Positions 32,533-44,000 are shown, counted from the stretch's first letter. The stretch: DNA of 64,000 bases from Glebionis coronaria (GCA_025667525.1 JANFOE010002252.1:148501-212500), one strand, 5' to 3'. A program made the numbers and translations. The notes: generated by a model not told the origin, from the letters alone.

Positions 32533-32770
32533 AAGACCTTTAGGTTAATGTTTCATATAAGTTTTTATTCGTAAACTACTTTCATTGTAACCAAGTTTGA
32601 TATCATTAATCAAAGTGAAAGTTTGTTTATATCATTGTGTGTTCTTGTTTAAGTGTTAATTCCGCATAACACTTAGATTATCATAAGCATATACAAAGGT
32701 TTCTCTAAGTGTATTACTTGATCTAATCTCGTATACATAAAGCTAAATCGATCTAAGTTTGGGATCAACA

Positions 32771-33501
32771 AAAACTATTTAAAAACAATTAAAAACTATT
32801 AAAACTTAAAATAATTATAAAAATTAATCTAAGAACAATAAAAATATTCTAAAAGTTGTAAAATTCCTAACTTTATGTATTTAACCTAAGAAAAATATAA
32901 AAACTTGAAAAATCTTAATTTTAATTTTTAATAATAAAATAATAATAAAATAATATTAAAAATCCAAAATTTATAAGGAATTCTAAAAACTTGCAAACTA
33001 GCTTAATTTAACCTAAATAACACAGAAATGAAGTTTAAATTACCTAAATACCCCTAATGGGCCTCCAAATGGGCCAAAACCCAAAACAGTCACCTTAATG
33101 GGCCAAATTGAGCCCAATAAGAAAAAAAAGTTTATAAAAATGGCCCAAAAGCTACTATCTGACTCAAAATTTGATTTTAAACACAAATTTTCAAAGGCCC
33201 AAAAGCTGAAAATGTGAAATAAGCTGGCTTATATCAAACAGCTTATTCTTAATGGGCTTTTTGGCCCATTAAGCTATAAGCTGATGCCATAAGCTCAAAT
33301 TAGACACACAAGCTTCTTTTGAGTTGCTTAAGACTTCTGTAAAAAGAAATCTGAAATAATCCAAAGGAATAAGCCTGAAAATGCAAAAAGCAATCTACAG
33401 AAAACGACAAAATAGTCGTTTTTTAGTTCTAGGCCACCCCAAGAGCTGATTCAAATTTCTAAAGCTTTTAAATGACTTAAATAAGCTAAATCAACAAAAA
33501 G
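32771..33501 (-). repeat. Athila 3' LTR, fragment between the Sirevirus and the chromovirus
   Basis: Collinear with 59576-60290 of the intact LTR with scattered substitutions. It contains many TGGGCC/GGCCCA elements and a 10-bp inverted repeat CTTAATGGGC/GCCCATTAAG near 33249-33274. The last five bases (33497-33501, AAAAG) are the chromovirus TSD. Confidence 0.9.
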
Positions 33502-34015
33502 TGTAAAACCCGTATTTAAATTGGGAAATATAAATACGCGGGTTATTTACTTAAACCATTTACGTAGAATGTATCGACGGAAACAAACGCGAGAAAATTA
33601 TACAAGTATTACTATATACAAGTTTTAAAAAAAAATAATAATAAATAAAAGGAAAACATAAGGGCCAGTTTTATTAAAATAAAGGAGAAGGGGTTATGGG
33701 CTTTAGCCCATTTGGATTAGACAAAAACAGACGGGGGGTTCCCTTTTTCCCAAAACAGTCGATCAAAAAAAAGATTAGGGTTTTGGTGTTGGCCGCTGGT
33801 AGAAGAAAAAAAAAAGGGAAGGCCGAGCCTTGTTGATCCAATAATCCCCGTGTTTTTCCTTTCCATTGTCAAGCTATTACGGTAAGAACTCTCGTTGTTC
33901 CTCCTTCTTGGTCATCACGGGTTACCTTGATTTTAGGGTTTACCAAACGAAAAAAATTGAAGAATTTTATAAACAGGATAAAGGGGGGTGTCGGGTTTGA
34001 GTGACTATATACAAA

Positions 34016-34172
34016 ACCGAGACATCACAATGTCTCGGTGGTTGCTTGGATGCTACAGCCGAGACTTTTAAAGTCTCGGTGGTTTTGGTTTATACAGCCG
34101 CAGCAAACCGATTCACCAGCAGGGGTGGTCGGGTTCGTTGGCCTCACGAAAACCGAGACCTAAGGTCTCGGT
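34016..34172 (+). repeat. Three inverted repeats with shared CCGAGAC/GTCTCGG stems
   Basis: Hairpins at 34016-34039 (ACCGAGACAT/ATGTCTCGGT), 34059-34079 (CCGAGACTTT/AAAGTCTCGG) and 34152-34172 (ACCGAGACC/GGTCTCGGT) share the outer stem but have different inner pairs, each still complementary. A weaker fourth (ACCGAG/CTCGGT) is at 34527-34543. All recur in the 3' LTR around 41970-42130. Confidence 0.85.
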
Positions 34173-34255
34173 GACTCCCTTCTCTGCCCAGCCGTGACCC
34201 ACACAGGGGCGGCTATGGCCAATTCCAACATAAGGGGGTGTTTGGGGGCTGCGTG

Positions 34256-34263
34256 TATATAAG
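34256..34263 (+). promoter_or_regulatory. TATA box of the chromovirus 5' LTR
   Basis: TATATAAG, 33 bp downstream of a CCAAT box. The equivalent in the 3' LTR is at 42211-42218. Confidence 0.7.
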
Positions 34264-36049
34264 GGTGTGTTTGGCTAAGTATAAACAGTGGGAATATAGT
34301 AGCCTAGCAGTGGGAACTAGGTGCTTAATCAGTGGGGAAAATGGGCAGAAAACAAGGAATATTAAATAACTTTAGCGACAGTTTTGCGACAGTTTTTCCT
34401 GTCGCAGAATTGATACATATATGCAGTTTATAAGGGACAGCTTTAGCGACAGTTTTTGCGACACAAAATTCTGTCGCTAATTCTTGTTGACAGATTTTTG
34501 TATATTATGTTGATTCGGTTAGTGCGACCGAGATGGGCTCGGTAGGCTCGGGACATGATTATAAATAGTAAAATAAATATTTTTTATATTATACCTTTTT
34601 AAATTAAATTGTTTAATAAATATTTAAAATATATTTTAAGTGTATTAAATTAAATTAGTTCTTTAATATTTAAATGGGTATACTTTTAGAAAATGAATTA
34701 AATTGGTTGAGAACTTTCTAAATTAAGGAACTTTCTATTTTAGCGTGGTTCTTAATATGGCAATACTATAACGTCAAGAAATACGTTGTACCTTAAATAA
34801 ATGTTAGAAAATAATACATTAAAATGAATCATTATAAGTTCCAATTTATCAGTTAGTATACGTACAGAATTTCAGAATCAAAATAGGATAAATATAAGAA
34901 GCCAGTAAGATCGGTAAAATTAAATAAACGAATGTCAGTTAACTTATTCGCGTCTTTCATTCATGTAGCACGCATGAAGCCCGAGTAGTATTCGTCCAGT
35001 CTTCCATTCAGTCAGTTACTGGACTAGAGGTACGGATTTTCCGTCCTTTCAGTAAGGACTTCCTTTCTATGCATGATTAGGATTTCCCCATCTTCAGCCA
35101 AATGTTTTCCCCAGTATATGTTTAAACTTATCAGTAATCATGTTAAGAATTAAATAAATTGCCTGAGCATTATATACAAGCATGTTTAGTTTATGTACTA
35201 GTTATGAAGGTACCGTAACCACGGCACTAGAGGCACCGGTGTCGTGACTCACATGCAGGAGAGTGATATCCTGCATCGTCCCACTCAGCTCAGCTTGGCC
35301 ATTTTATCAGTATTATTAGTGGGGCGTATGGATGCATCCTAGGCTACAGTTTACAGTTTAGCAGGTGAATGTGGTGTGTGCTCTACATCCTTCACATTGG
35401 AGCTGATCCCTCCACCCAGCACAGTTATTTAGAGGTCACCCCTCTACAGCATGACGAGGACACCCCTCTATGTATTCATGCAACAGTTGTTACAGTTCAT
35501 GACCTATATAAGCTCTTGGCAAATTAAAATACAGAAAATATATGTTTTCAGAATTAATAAGTTATATTTCAGTTTCAGTACTTATGAACCAGGTTTATCA
35601 GATTTTATGCAGAGTTTTACCACATGTCATATCAGTCTTATAGCTTCATTGTTGTCTTCTATTCCATTACTTTCAGTACTTCCTATTCATGCTATATCCG
35701 TCCACTGAGCGTTATGCTCAGCCGTAGTTTCCTTTTATGTTTTCAAACGGCAGGTACACAGGGACGATCTTAGGACTTCTAAGAGAGTACGTGCATTTGG
35801 ATTGGAGCTATCCAGACTCCTTTATTTTTATGCACACATTACGTTACTTTACTTTGGTTGTTTGGACACTGTTTCGTCCTTTTTCTTTCAGTACTTAATC
35901 TTTATTTTTGGGCTTATGTTGGACTACCGATGTTTGATTCCGGTACTTCCGTTTGGTCAGTTAATGTTTAATACATTGCCTTGCATGCTTTGATGACACG
36001 CCATAAATACACGTAACGGTCCATTTATCCAAGTGGGGTGTTACAACTA

Positions 36050-36061
36050 TGGTATCAGAGC
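36050..36061 (+). other. Primer-binding site (initiator tRNA-Met) of the chromovirus
   Basis: TGGTATCAGAGC, four bases after the LTR end, complements the 3' end of plant initiator tRNA-Met. Confidence 0.95.
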
Positions 36062-36443
36062 CTGGTTCGACCTGTAGGCTCTAAAACTTGACCTGTGACT
36101 AGTGGGTAGTCACCAAGAACTTCTTGTATTTTGGCGTCGTTATTTTCCATGCTACTCATGAATTTTATCAGTCGGATTTTCAAAATTTTGATTAAGTAAA
36201 CGGTTGGTACAGGACTGGCCATACTTAATCGCATGTGCTTTTCAGCGAACATTTCGTTTTGGTGAACTGACCATAGGCGTTCACCCTTGCAGTTTAAATT
36301 TTGTATGGATGAACTGACCCTAGGCGTTCACCAGTATTCATGTCATATTTTATTGGCTATACCTTCATGAATTACACTATGCGTATACAGATTTATTACC
36401 CCAGATTTTGGCAGTTTTATCAACTTATCCTCTTTTATTTCAG
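36062..36443 (+). other. Chromovirus leader
   Basis: 382 bp between the primer-binding site and the gag ATG, with two near-copies of a GAACTGACC(A/C)TAGGCGTTCACC unit (about 36263 and 36309). It ends TCCTCTTTTATTTCAG directly before the ATG, which looks like a 3' splice site. No gene seen. Confidence 0.6.
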
Positions 36444-37183
36444 ATGCCACCCAGACGCGAAACCGAGAATGATCCTAACGCAGCTGCCATTGTTGCTGCT
36501 GTTCAGGCTGCTATACAGGCCATGTTACCCCAAATTCGTGATGAGATCTGAGCTGAATATCAAAATGGACCTCAGCAGAATAACAACCCTCCTGCTCCAC
36601 CACCTGCCACTTTACCCGCTTGGCTGGATCTGTTTAACAAGCAGAAACCCCGACTGTTTGAGCAGACTGTAGCTCCAACTGACGCTGAAGACTGGATCTA
36701 CCATATAGAGAAAATTTTTGGAGCTATGGGTTGTGGTGATGTTTTCAAAGTTAGGCTTGCAGTTTACAAGCTGGAGGGTCCTGCTATACATTGGTGGAGG
36801 TCTCAGAAATTGTCCAATGGGGGAGATGCTTGGGAGCTTGCATTGACCTGGGTACGTTTCAAGACGATGTTCTATGACCAGTTTTTCCCGCATGCGGAGC
36901 AAGCTAAGATGAAAAGGGACTTCCACGTTATTCGTCAGAATCATGGCGAGAACAGTATAGAGTTCATGCACCGATACCTCAGGATGGCTGGATTCTTAGG
37001 GGAGGCTGCGGGTACCGTAGAGGAGCAGGCGAAGCAATTTCGCTGGGCTCTTCACTCTAGGACTGCAGATAGACTGATGAGTGCCACATTCACTAATGTG
37101 TCACAAGGAGCTAATGCAGCTCGGGATGTCGAGATGCTTTTCGAGAGAGATGAGCTCGAGAATGTAGAGCGTCCGGAGAAGAG

Positions 37184-37272
37184 GTACATCTCACCCAACA
37201 GACTTAAACAATTTAGCCCCATTATTGCTTGTCAACTTATATGTTATGACTTATCCAATTATAATCTTACAG
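37184..37272 (+). other. Intron-like segment 1 in chromovirus gag (89 bp)
   Basis: It begins GTACATCT and ends AATCTTACAG, is A/T-rich, and has CTTAT/TTATGAC branch-point-like sites about 20-30 bp from its 3' end. Its length is not a multiple of three. The basic gag tail continues in the correct frame only if it is skipped, with the codon split after its second base at both sides. Confidence 0.65.
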
Positions 37273-37416
37273 ACACAGAGGAGGAGACCGATCCCAATCG
37301 ACTACTCTGCATCAGAACTACAGTAACCACGGTCAGTCATATGACCGTAATCGGTCAGATAAGAGGAGCGGCGGTGATAATTACCACGGCAGCTCCAACT
37401 CATCGGGCAACTACAG

Positions 37417-37488
37417 GTGATTCTTTAAGCCCCAGAAATACTAAACTATCGTGTAACACAGATCTTAAATTTTTGTAAATTCCAACAG
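37417..37488 (+). other. Intron-like segment 2 in chromovirus gag (72 bp)
   Basis: It begins GTGATTCTTT and ends AATTCCAACAG. It is A/T-rich, has a stop in the gag frame and contains an ACTAAAC branch-point-like site. The flanking codon is split after its second base, as for segment 1. Confidence 0.62.
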
Positions 37489-37553
37489 AGATGCTGGACA
37501 GGGGCGTGACCAAAACAACAGGGGTCAGCAGGTTGCCCGACCGGCAAATTCTG

Positions 37554-37633
37554 GTAATTTTAATTTCAGTCAGATAGCCTTATTTCAGGTTAAGATATCA
37601 GAATCGTGACACGTGTTTTTCATCGTAAATCAG
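37554..37633 (+). other. Intron-like segment 3 in chromovirus gag (80 bp)
   Basis: It begins GTAATTTTAA and ends CGTAAATCAG. Length is not a multiple of three. The gag frame is restored only when the whole segment is skipped, with the codon split after its first base. Confidence 0.62.
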
Positions 37634-40600
37634 GTTCTCAGCAAACCAGAGCTGCTTCTACCGTGTATACTTATCCCACTTGCATCACATGTGGAAAGAA
37701 ACACACGGGACCGTGCCGTCGTGGTACAAGTGGTTGTTTCCAGTGTGGCTAGCCGGGCCATCTGAAAAGGGATTGCAAGAGCGGGAATGCTGCTGGTACC
37801 TCAGGCTAGACACCTCAGATGTTACCTCCGCCACCACCACTACCACCAACCACTGGTCGTGTCTACACTACTACCCGTGAGCAAGCAAATAAGACCGCAG
37901 GTACCATTACTGGCATTTTGTTTATACACGGACATGCTGCTTGCGTACTTTTCGATACAGGCGCCACCCAATCAGTTATATCCACCTCTTATGCTGTTAA
38001 AATAAACATGACCCCTACGCCACTAGACAGTGCACTTAGTATATCTACCCCCATGCGAGACTCTGTACTCATTACCCAAGTGTATAAAAATCTCCCTCTT
38101 GAGTTTGATGATAAAATCCGTCCAGTCAGTGCTCTTCCTTTGGATATGTGTGAATTCGATATTATTCTGGGTATGGATTGGTTGTCGGTTCATCATGCCA
38201 CCATAGATTGTCATGCTCACCAGGTCATCTTTGGTGATGTCCAGACACCAGAATATATTCACCGGGGCTTCCTACCAGGAAAACATGTTCAGATCATTTC
38301 AGCTTTACAGGCTCGTACCTTACTATATCATGGTTGCGAGGGCTTCCTAGCCACAGTTCATGACACGACTTCGGAGACACCTTCAATTCATGATCAGCCA
38401 GTTGTGTCAGACTTTCCAGATGTCTTTCCCGAGGAACTTCCAGGTTTACCTCCCATGCGAGAGGTAGAATTTGGCATCGATCTCATTCTAGGTGCAGAAC
38501 CAGTATCTAAAGCTCCTTACCGTATGGCTCTTGTAGAGCTTAAGGAACTGAAGGATCAACTTCAGGAACTTCTCGAAAGGGGTTTCATTCGTCCAAGCGT
38601 GTCACCTTGGGGCGCTCCAGTATTGTTTGTCAAGAAAAAGGATGGTAGCATGCGTTTGTGTATTGACTACCGTGAGTTGAATAAGCTCACTATTCGTAAC
38701 CGTTATCCGCTTCCTCGTATTGACGATTTATTCGATTAGCTTCAGGGTGCCAAGCACTTCTCAAAAATCGATCTACGATCAGGTTACCATCAGCTGCGTG
38801 TAAAAGAGCAGGATATATCCAAAACTGCTTTTCGCACGAGGTACGGTCATTACGAGTTTGTCGTTATGCCATTCGGTCTCACGAATGCGCCCGCAGTATT
38901 TATGTACTTAATGAACAGAGTCTTCCACGAATTTTTAGACAAGTTTGTGATCGTATTCATCGATGATATCCTCATTTTCTCCAAATCCAAAGAGGAACAT
39001 GAGAACCATCTCCGTACAGTTTTGCAGATTCTCAGACGAGAAAAGCTATATGCTAAATTTTCGAAGTGCGAGTTTTGGCTGAATACAGTGGCGTTTCTAG
39101 GTCACATTGTTTCTGCGGAAGGAATCACCATGGATCCTGCGAAGGTTGAGGCTATCACCAAATGGCCAAGACCGACGTCCGTCACGGAGATACGTAGTTT
39201 TCTTGGGTTGGCGGGTTATTACCGCAGGTTTGTGGAAAACTTCTCACGTTTGGCATTACCATTGACCCAACTCATGCGAAAAGGTGAGAAGTTTATATGG
39301 ACCGAGGAGAGAGAAAAGAGTTTTGAGGAACTCAAGCATCGATTGATCTTAGCACCGATACTTACTCTTCCATCCGGTGCAGGTGGTTATCAGATTTACA
39401 GTGACGCATCAGGAAAGGGCTTAGGCTGTGTACTTATGCAGCATGGGAAAGTCATTGCTTATGCTTCGCGTCAACTGAAGCCGTATGAGAAAAATTACCC
39501 TACTCATGATCTAGAGCTCGCAGCAGTCGTTTTCGCCCTTAAAATCTGGAGGCATTATTTATACGGCGAGTCGTGTGATATCTTCACCGATCACAAAAGT
39601 CTCAAGTATATATTTACACAGCGAGAGCTGAACATGAGACAGAGGCGATGGTTAGAACTGCTAAAAGACTATGACACTAATATCCAGTATCACCCAGGCA
39701 AAGCAAATGTAGTAGCAGATGCCCTTAGCAGAAAGTCAGGTATGATAAATGGCATCAAAGTTCAGGAAGAAATTATTCGGGAATTGGAGCGGTATGATAT
39801 TGAGCTCTTAGTACGCGGACAGAGGGGATACTGGGCTAGTTTGAGGGTAGAACCAGACTTACTCTCTAGGATTAAAGCCGCCCAAGAGGATGATGGTGAA
39901 ATCTGGGCGATTATCCAGAACATTGACCGGCAGACCGAATTTCGCATCGATGACGATGGTATCGTATGGCAGGGTACCAAACTCTGCGTTCCAGAAGACC
40001 CTGCTCTCAGAGAAGCCTTAATGACTGAGGCTCACAGCTCTCCGTTCTCTATCCATCCGGGTTCCACAAAAATGTACCACGATCTTAAGCAGCATTTCTT
40101 GTGGAGCGGCATGAAGTAGGATGTCGCAACATTTGTGTCTAAATGCTTAACCTGTCAGCAGGTTAAGATAGAGCACCAGCGTTCCAGTGGTCTTCTCCAG
40201 CCATTAGATATCCCAATGTGGAAATGGGACAAGATCTCTATGGAATTTGTCACCGGACTACCACAGACTCAGCGGAGACATGATGCAATCTGGGTAGTTG
40301 TCGATCGTTTGACCAAGTCAACACATTTCATTCCTATTCGCAAAGATTTCGCAGTCAGTAAATTAGCGAAACTATTCACCGAGGAGATCGTACGATTACA
40401 CGGTACACCTTATGAAATTATATCAGATAGGGATCCCCGTTTCACTTCTCACTTCTAGGAAGGTTTGCATAAAGCTTGGGGAACTAGGCTCAAGCTCAGC
40501 ACAGCTTTCCATCCACATAAGGACAGTCAGTCAGAGCGTACCATCCAGACCTTAGAGGACATGCTACGCGCCTGTGCATTAGAATGGACAGGACACTGGG

Positions 40601-41364
40601 ATGACTATATTTACTTGGTTGAGTTTGCCTACAACAACAGTTGGCATGCTAGTATCAAGCGTGCTCGATTCGAGATGTTATACGACAGGAAATGCCGTGC
40701 TCCTATTTGTTGGGATCAGGTTGGAGAACGTTTGATTGAAGGACCTGAACTGATAGAACTGACCAATGAAAAAGTCGCCATCGCTAGGGCAAAACTGCAA
40801 GAAGCGCGTACTCGCCAGAAGAGTTACGCCGACAAGCATCGCAGAGATCTATCTTTTCAGACTGGGGATCGTGTGTTCCTCAAAGTATCACCCGCACGCG
40901 GTGTCAGGCGTTTTGGCCTCAAAGGCAAACTTAGCCCTCGTTACATCGGACCGTTCGAAATCCTTGAACGTATTGGTGAAGTGTCATACCGATTGGCATT
41001 ACCGCCTCAGCTTTCACACGTTCACAACGTGTTTCATGTATCATTACTCAGGGGGTACAACTATCATGAGCTTCACAAAGTAAATTATCCACTCGATCAG
41101 ATTCGGGAGGATTTATCTTATATTGAGGAACCCGAAGCAGTTTTAGATCGCCAGGATCGAGTTATGAGAAGGAAGACCATTCCTTTCGTCAAAATAATGT
41201 GAAGGGACCATACCGAGCGGGAGGCCACTTGGGAAACAGAGGAGTCTATACGGACTTCTTATCCTCACTTTCAGTTTTGATTCGGGTATGTCCTTTCAGC
41301 TTCTATGTTTTTTTCCAGCTTATTAGCAATTTCGGCTTTTACGCCAGTCAGCTTAAGTACCTTA

Positions 41365-41476
41365 TAATTCGGGGACGAATTCTTCTTTTAGAGGGGAAGA
41401 ATTGTAAAACCCAGTACGGTCGTATCCTTAATTCGGGGACGAATTATTCTTTTAGAGGGGAAGAATTGTAAAACCC
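41365..41476 (+). repeat. Duplicated polypurine tract and LTR start of the chromovirus
   Basis: A 48-bp block (41365-41412) covering TAATTCGGGGACGAATT, the purine tract AGAGGGGAAGAAT and the first ten LTR bases TGTAAAACCC is repeated at 41429-41476 with one or two changes. The period is 64 bp. Only the second copy continues into the real LTR at 41467. Confidence 0.9.
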
Positions 41477-44000
41477 GTATTTAAATTGGGAAATATAAAT
41501 ACGTGGGTTATTTACTTAAACCGTTTACGTAGAATGTATCGACGGAAACAAACGCGAGAAAATTATACAAGTATTACTATATACAAGTTTAAAAAAAAAA
41601 GGAAAACATAAGGGCCGGTTTTATTAAAATAAAGGAGAAGGGGTTATGGGCTTTAGCCCATTTGGATTAGACAAAAACAGACGGGAGGTTCCCTTTTTCC
41701 CAAAACAATCAATCAAAAAAAAAGAATAGATTAGGGTTTTGGTGTTGGCCGCCAGTAGAAGAAAAAAAAAAGGGAAGGTCGAGCCTTGTTGATCCAATAA
41801 TCCCCGTGTTTTTCCTTTCCATTGTCAAGCTATTACGGTAAGCACTCTCGTTGTTCCTCCTTCTTGGTCATCACGGGTTACCTTGATTTTAGGGTTTACC
41901 AAACGAAAAAAATTGAAGAATTTTATAAACAGGATAAAGGGGGTGTCGGGTTTGAGTGACTATATACAAAACCGAGACATCACAATGTCTCGGTGGTTGC
42001 TTGGATGCTACAGCCGAGACTTTTAAAGTCTCGGTGGTTTTGGTTTATACAGCCGCAGCAAACCGATTCACCAGCAGGGGTGGTCGGGTTCGTTGGCCTC
42101 ACGAAAACCGAGACCTAAGGTCTCGGTGACTCCCTTCTCTGCCCAGCCGTGACCCACACAGGGGCTGATATGGCCAATTCCAACATAAGGGGGCGTTTGG
42201 GGGCTGCGTGTATATAAGGGTGTGTTTGGCTAAGTATAAACAGTGGGAATATAGTAGCCTGGCAGTGGGAACTAGGTGCTTAATCAGTGGGAAAAATGGG
42301 CAGAAAACAAGGAATATTAAATAACTTTAGCGACAGTTTTGCGACAGTTTTTCCTGTCGCAGAATTGTTACATATATGTAGTTTATAAGGGACAGCTTTA
42401 GCGACAGTTTTTGCGACACAAAATTCTTTCGCTAATTCTTGTTGACAGATTTTTGTATATTATGTTGATTCGGTTAGTGCGACCGAGATGGGCTCGGTAG
42501 GCTCGGGACATGATTACAAATAGTAAAATAAATATTTTTTATATTATACCTTTTTAAATTAAATTGTTTAATAAATATTTAAAATATATTTTAAGTGTAT
42601 TAAATTAAATTAGTTCTTTAATATTTAAAAGGGTATACTTTTAGAAAATGAATTAAATTGTTTGAGAACTTTCTAAATTAAGGAACTTTCTATTTTAGCG
42701 TGGTTCTTAATATGGCAATACTATAACGTCAAGAAATACGTTGTACCTTAAATAAATGTTAGAAAATAATACATTAAAATGAATCATTATAAGTTCCAAT
42801 TTATCAGTTAGTATACGTACAGAATTTCAGAATCAAAATAGAATAAATATAAGAAGCAAGTAAAATCAGTAAAATTAAATAAACGAATGTCAGTTAACTT
42901 ATTCGCGTCTTTCATTCATGTAGCACGCGTGAAGCCCGAGTAGTATTCGTTCAGTCTTCCATTCAGTCAGTTACTGGACTAGAGGTACGGATTTTCCGTC
43001 CTTTCAGTAAGGACTTCCTTTCTATGCATGATTAGGATTTCCCCATCTTCAGCCAAATGTTTTCCCCAGTATATGTTTAAACTTATCAGTAATCATGTTA
43101 AGAATTAAATAAATTGCCTGAGCATTATATACAAGCATGTTTAGTTTATGTACTAGTTACGGAGGTACCGTAACCACGGCACTAGAGGCACCGGTGTCGT
43201 GACTCACATGCAGGAGAGTGATATCCTGCATCGTCCCACTCAGCTCAGCTTGGCCATTTTATTGGTATTGTTAGTGGGGCGTATGGATGCATCCTAGGCT
43301 ACAGTTTACAGTTTAGCGGGTGAATGTGGTGTGTGCTCTACATCCTTCACATTGGAGCTGATCCCTCCACCCAGCACAGTTATTTAGAGGTCACCCCTCT
43401 ACAGCATGACGAGGACACCCCTCTATGTATTCATGCAATAGTTGTTACAGTTCATGACCTATATAAGCTCTTGGCAAATTAAAATACAAAAAATATATGT
43501 TTTTAGAATTAATAAGTTATATTTCAGTTTCAGTACTTATGAACCAGGTTTATCAGATTTTATGCCGAGTTTTACCACATGTCATATCAGTCTTATAGCT
43601 TCATTGTTGTCTTCTATTCCATTACTTTCAGTACTTCCTATTCATGCTATATCCGTCCACTGAGCGTTATGCTCAGCCGTAGTTTCCTTTCATGTTTTCA
43701 AACGGCAGGTACACAGGGACGATCTTAGGACTTCTAAGAGAGTACGTGCATTTGGATGGGAGCTATCCAGACTCCTTTATTTTTATCCACACATTACGTT
43801 ACTTTACTTTGGTTGTTTGGACACTGTTTCGTCCTTTTTCTTTCAGTACTTAATCTTTATTTTTGGGCTTATGTTGGACTACCGATGTTTGATTCCGGTA
43901 CTTCCGTTTGGTCAGTTAATGTTTAATACATTGCCTTGCATGCTTTGATGACACGCCATAAATACACGTAACGGTCCATTTATCCAAGTGGGGTGTTACA
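41467..44000 (+). repeat. Chromovirus 3' LTR
   Basis: It is collinear with the 5' LTR, starts TGTAAAACCC and ends GGTGTTACA. It carries the TATA box and hairpin cluster; some stems have point mutations here (for example TTTCGC for TGTCGC near 42427). Confidence 0.92.

Larger units (their letters stand above)
1..32770 (+). mobile_element. Sirevirus-like Ty1/copia retrotransposon, 5' end outside window, interrupted at 3072-24809
   Basis: The gene order gag - protease - integrase - RT - RNase H is that of Ty1/copia. A long additional ORF downstream of pol, a large coiled-coil gag with two zinc knuckles and a short LTR fit the Sirevirus (SIRE/Maximus) lineage. The 3' LTR ends in CAACA and begins TGTTG after a purine tract. 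The element is inserted into the long LTR of an Athila-type element: the sequence right after 32770 (AAAACTATTT...) matches 59576 onward in the other Athila LTR. The left TSD and 5' LTR lie outside the window. Lineage is from domain order and family knowledge; a tree of the RT would settle it. Confidence 0.9.
32253..32770 (+). repeat. Sirevirus 3' LTR (518 bp)
   Basis: It starts TGTTGGGAAT and ends GGGATCAACA, with TGTTG/CAACA inverted ends. It contains a motif cluster near its 5' edge, TATAAAAG at 32525-32532 and an A/T-rich downstream half. The sequence immediately after the end matches the Athila LTR. Confidence 0.9.
33502..36045 (+). repeat. Chromovirus 5' LTR
   Basis: It contains CCAAT at 34219-34223, a TATATAAG box at 34256-34263 and a cluster of hairpins with CCGAGAC stems (34016-34172). 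A second hairpin group is based on GCGACAG (34385-34480). The rest is non-coding; short open frames near 35451 and 35802 recur only because the 3' LTR is a copy. Confidence 0.92.
36444..41280 (+). pseudogene. gag-pol: Chromovirus gag-pol polyprotein, with three intron-like gaps and seven nonsense codons
   Basis: Start ATG at 36444. The Retrotrans_gag domain (36640-37180) has the WWRSQ and FFPHAEQAKMKRDF patterns. Three GT...AG segments (37184-37272, 37417-37488, 37554-37633) interrupt the basic gag tail; skipping them keeps one frame. A CCHC knuckle is at 37735-37776 and the protease D-T-G at 37954-37962. RT has its FIDD box at 38956-38967, and RNase H an Asp at 39403. In the integrase the first catalytic Asp is replaced by Glu (40243-40245). 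The chromodomain-like tail ends at TGA 41278-41280. In-frame stops: TGA 36549, TAG 37750, TAG 37807, TAG 38737, TAG 40117, TAG 40456, TGA 41200. Nearly all fit C-to-T or G-to-A changes at Gln, Arg or Trp codons. The element cannot make its proteins. Confidence 0.9.
33502..44000 (+). mobile_element. Tekay/Del-type chromovirus (Ty3/gypsy), full length with 2.5-kb LTRs
   Basis: It is bounded by AAAAG at 33497-33501 and 44001-44005. LTRs start TGTAA and end TTACA. The primer-binding site matches initiator tRNA-Met. The gene order gag - protease - RT - RNase H - integrase with a C-terminal chromodomain-like end (an EATWETEES-type motif) fits the Tekay/Del clade. The two LTRs are very similar but not identical (for example a TAATAATAATAAA segment near 33638 is absent from the 3' LTR), so insertion is fairly recent. 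The polyprotein has seven in-frame stops. Confidence 0.92.
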
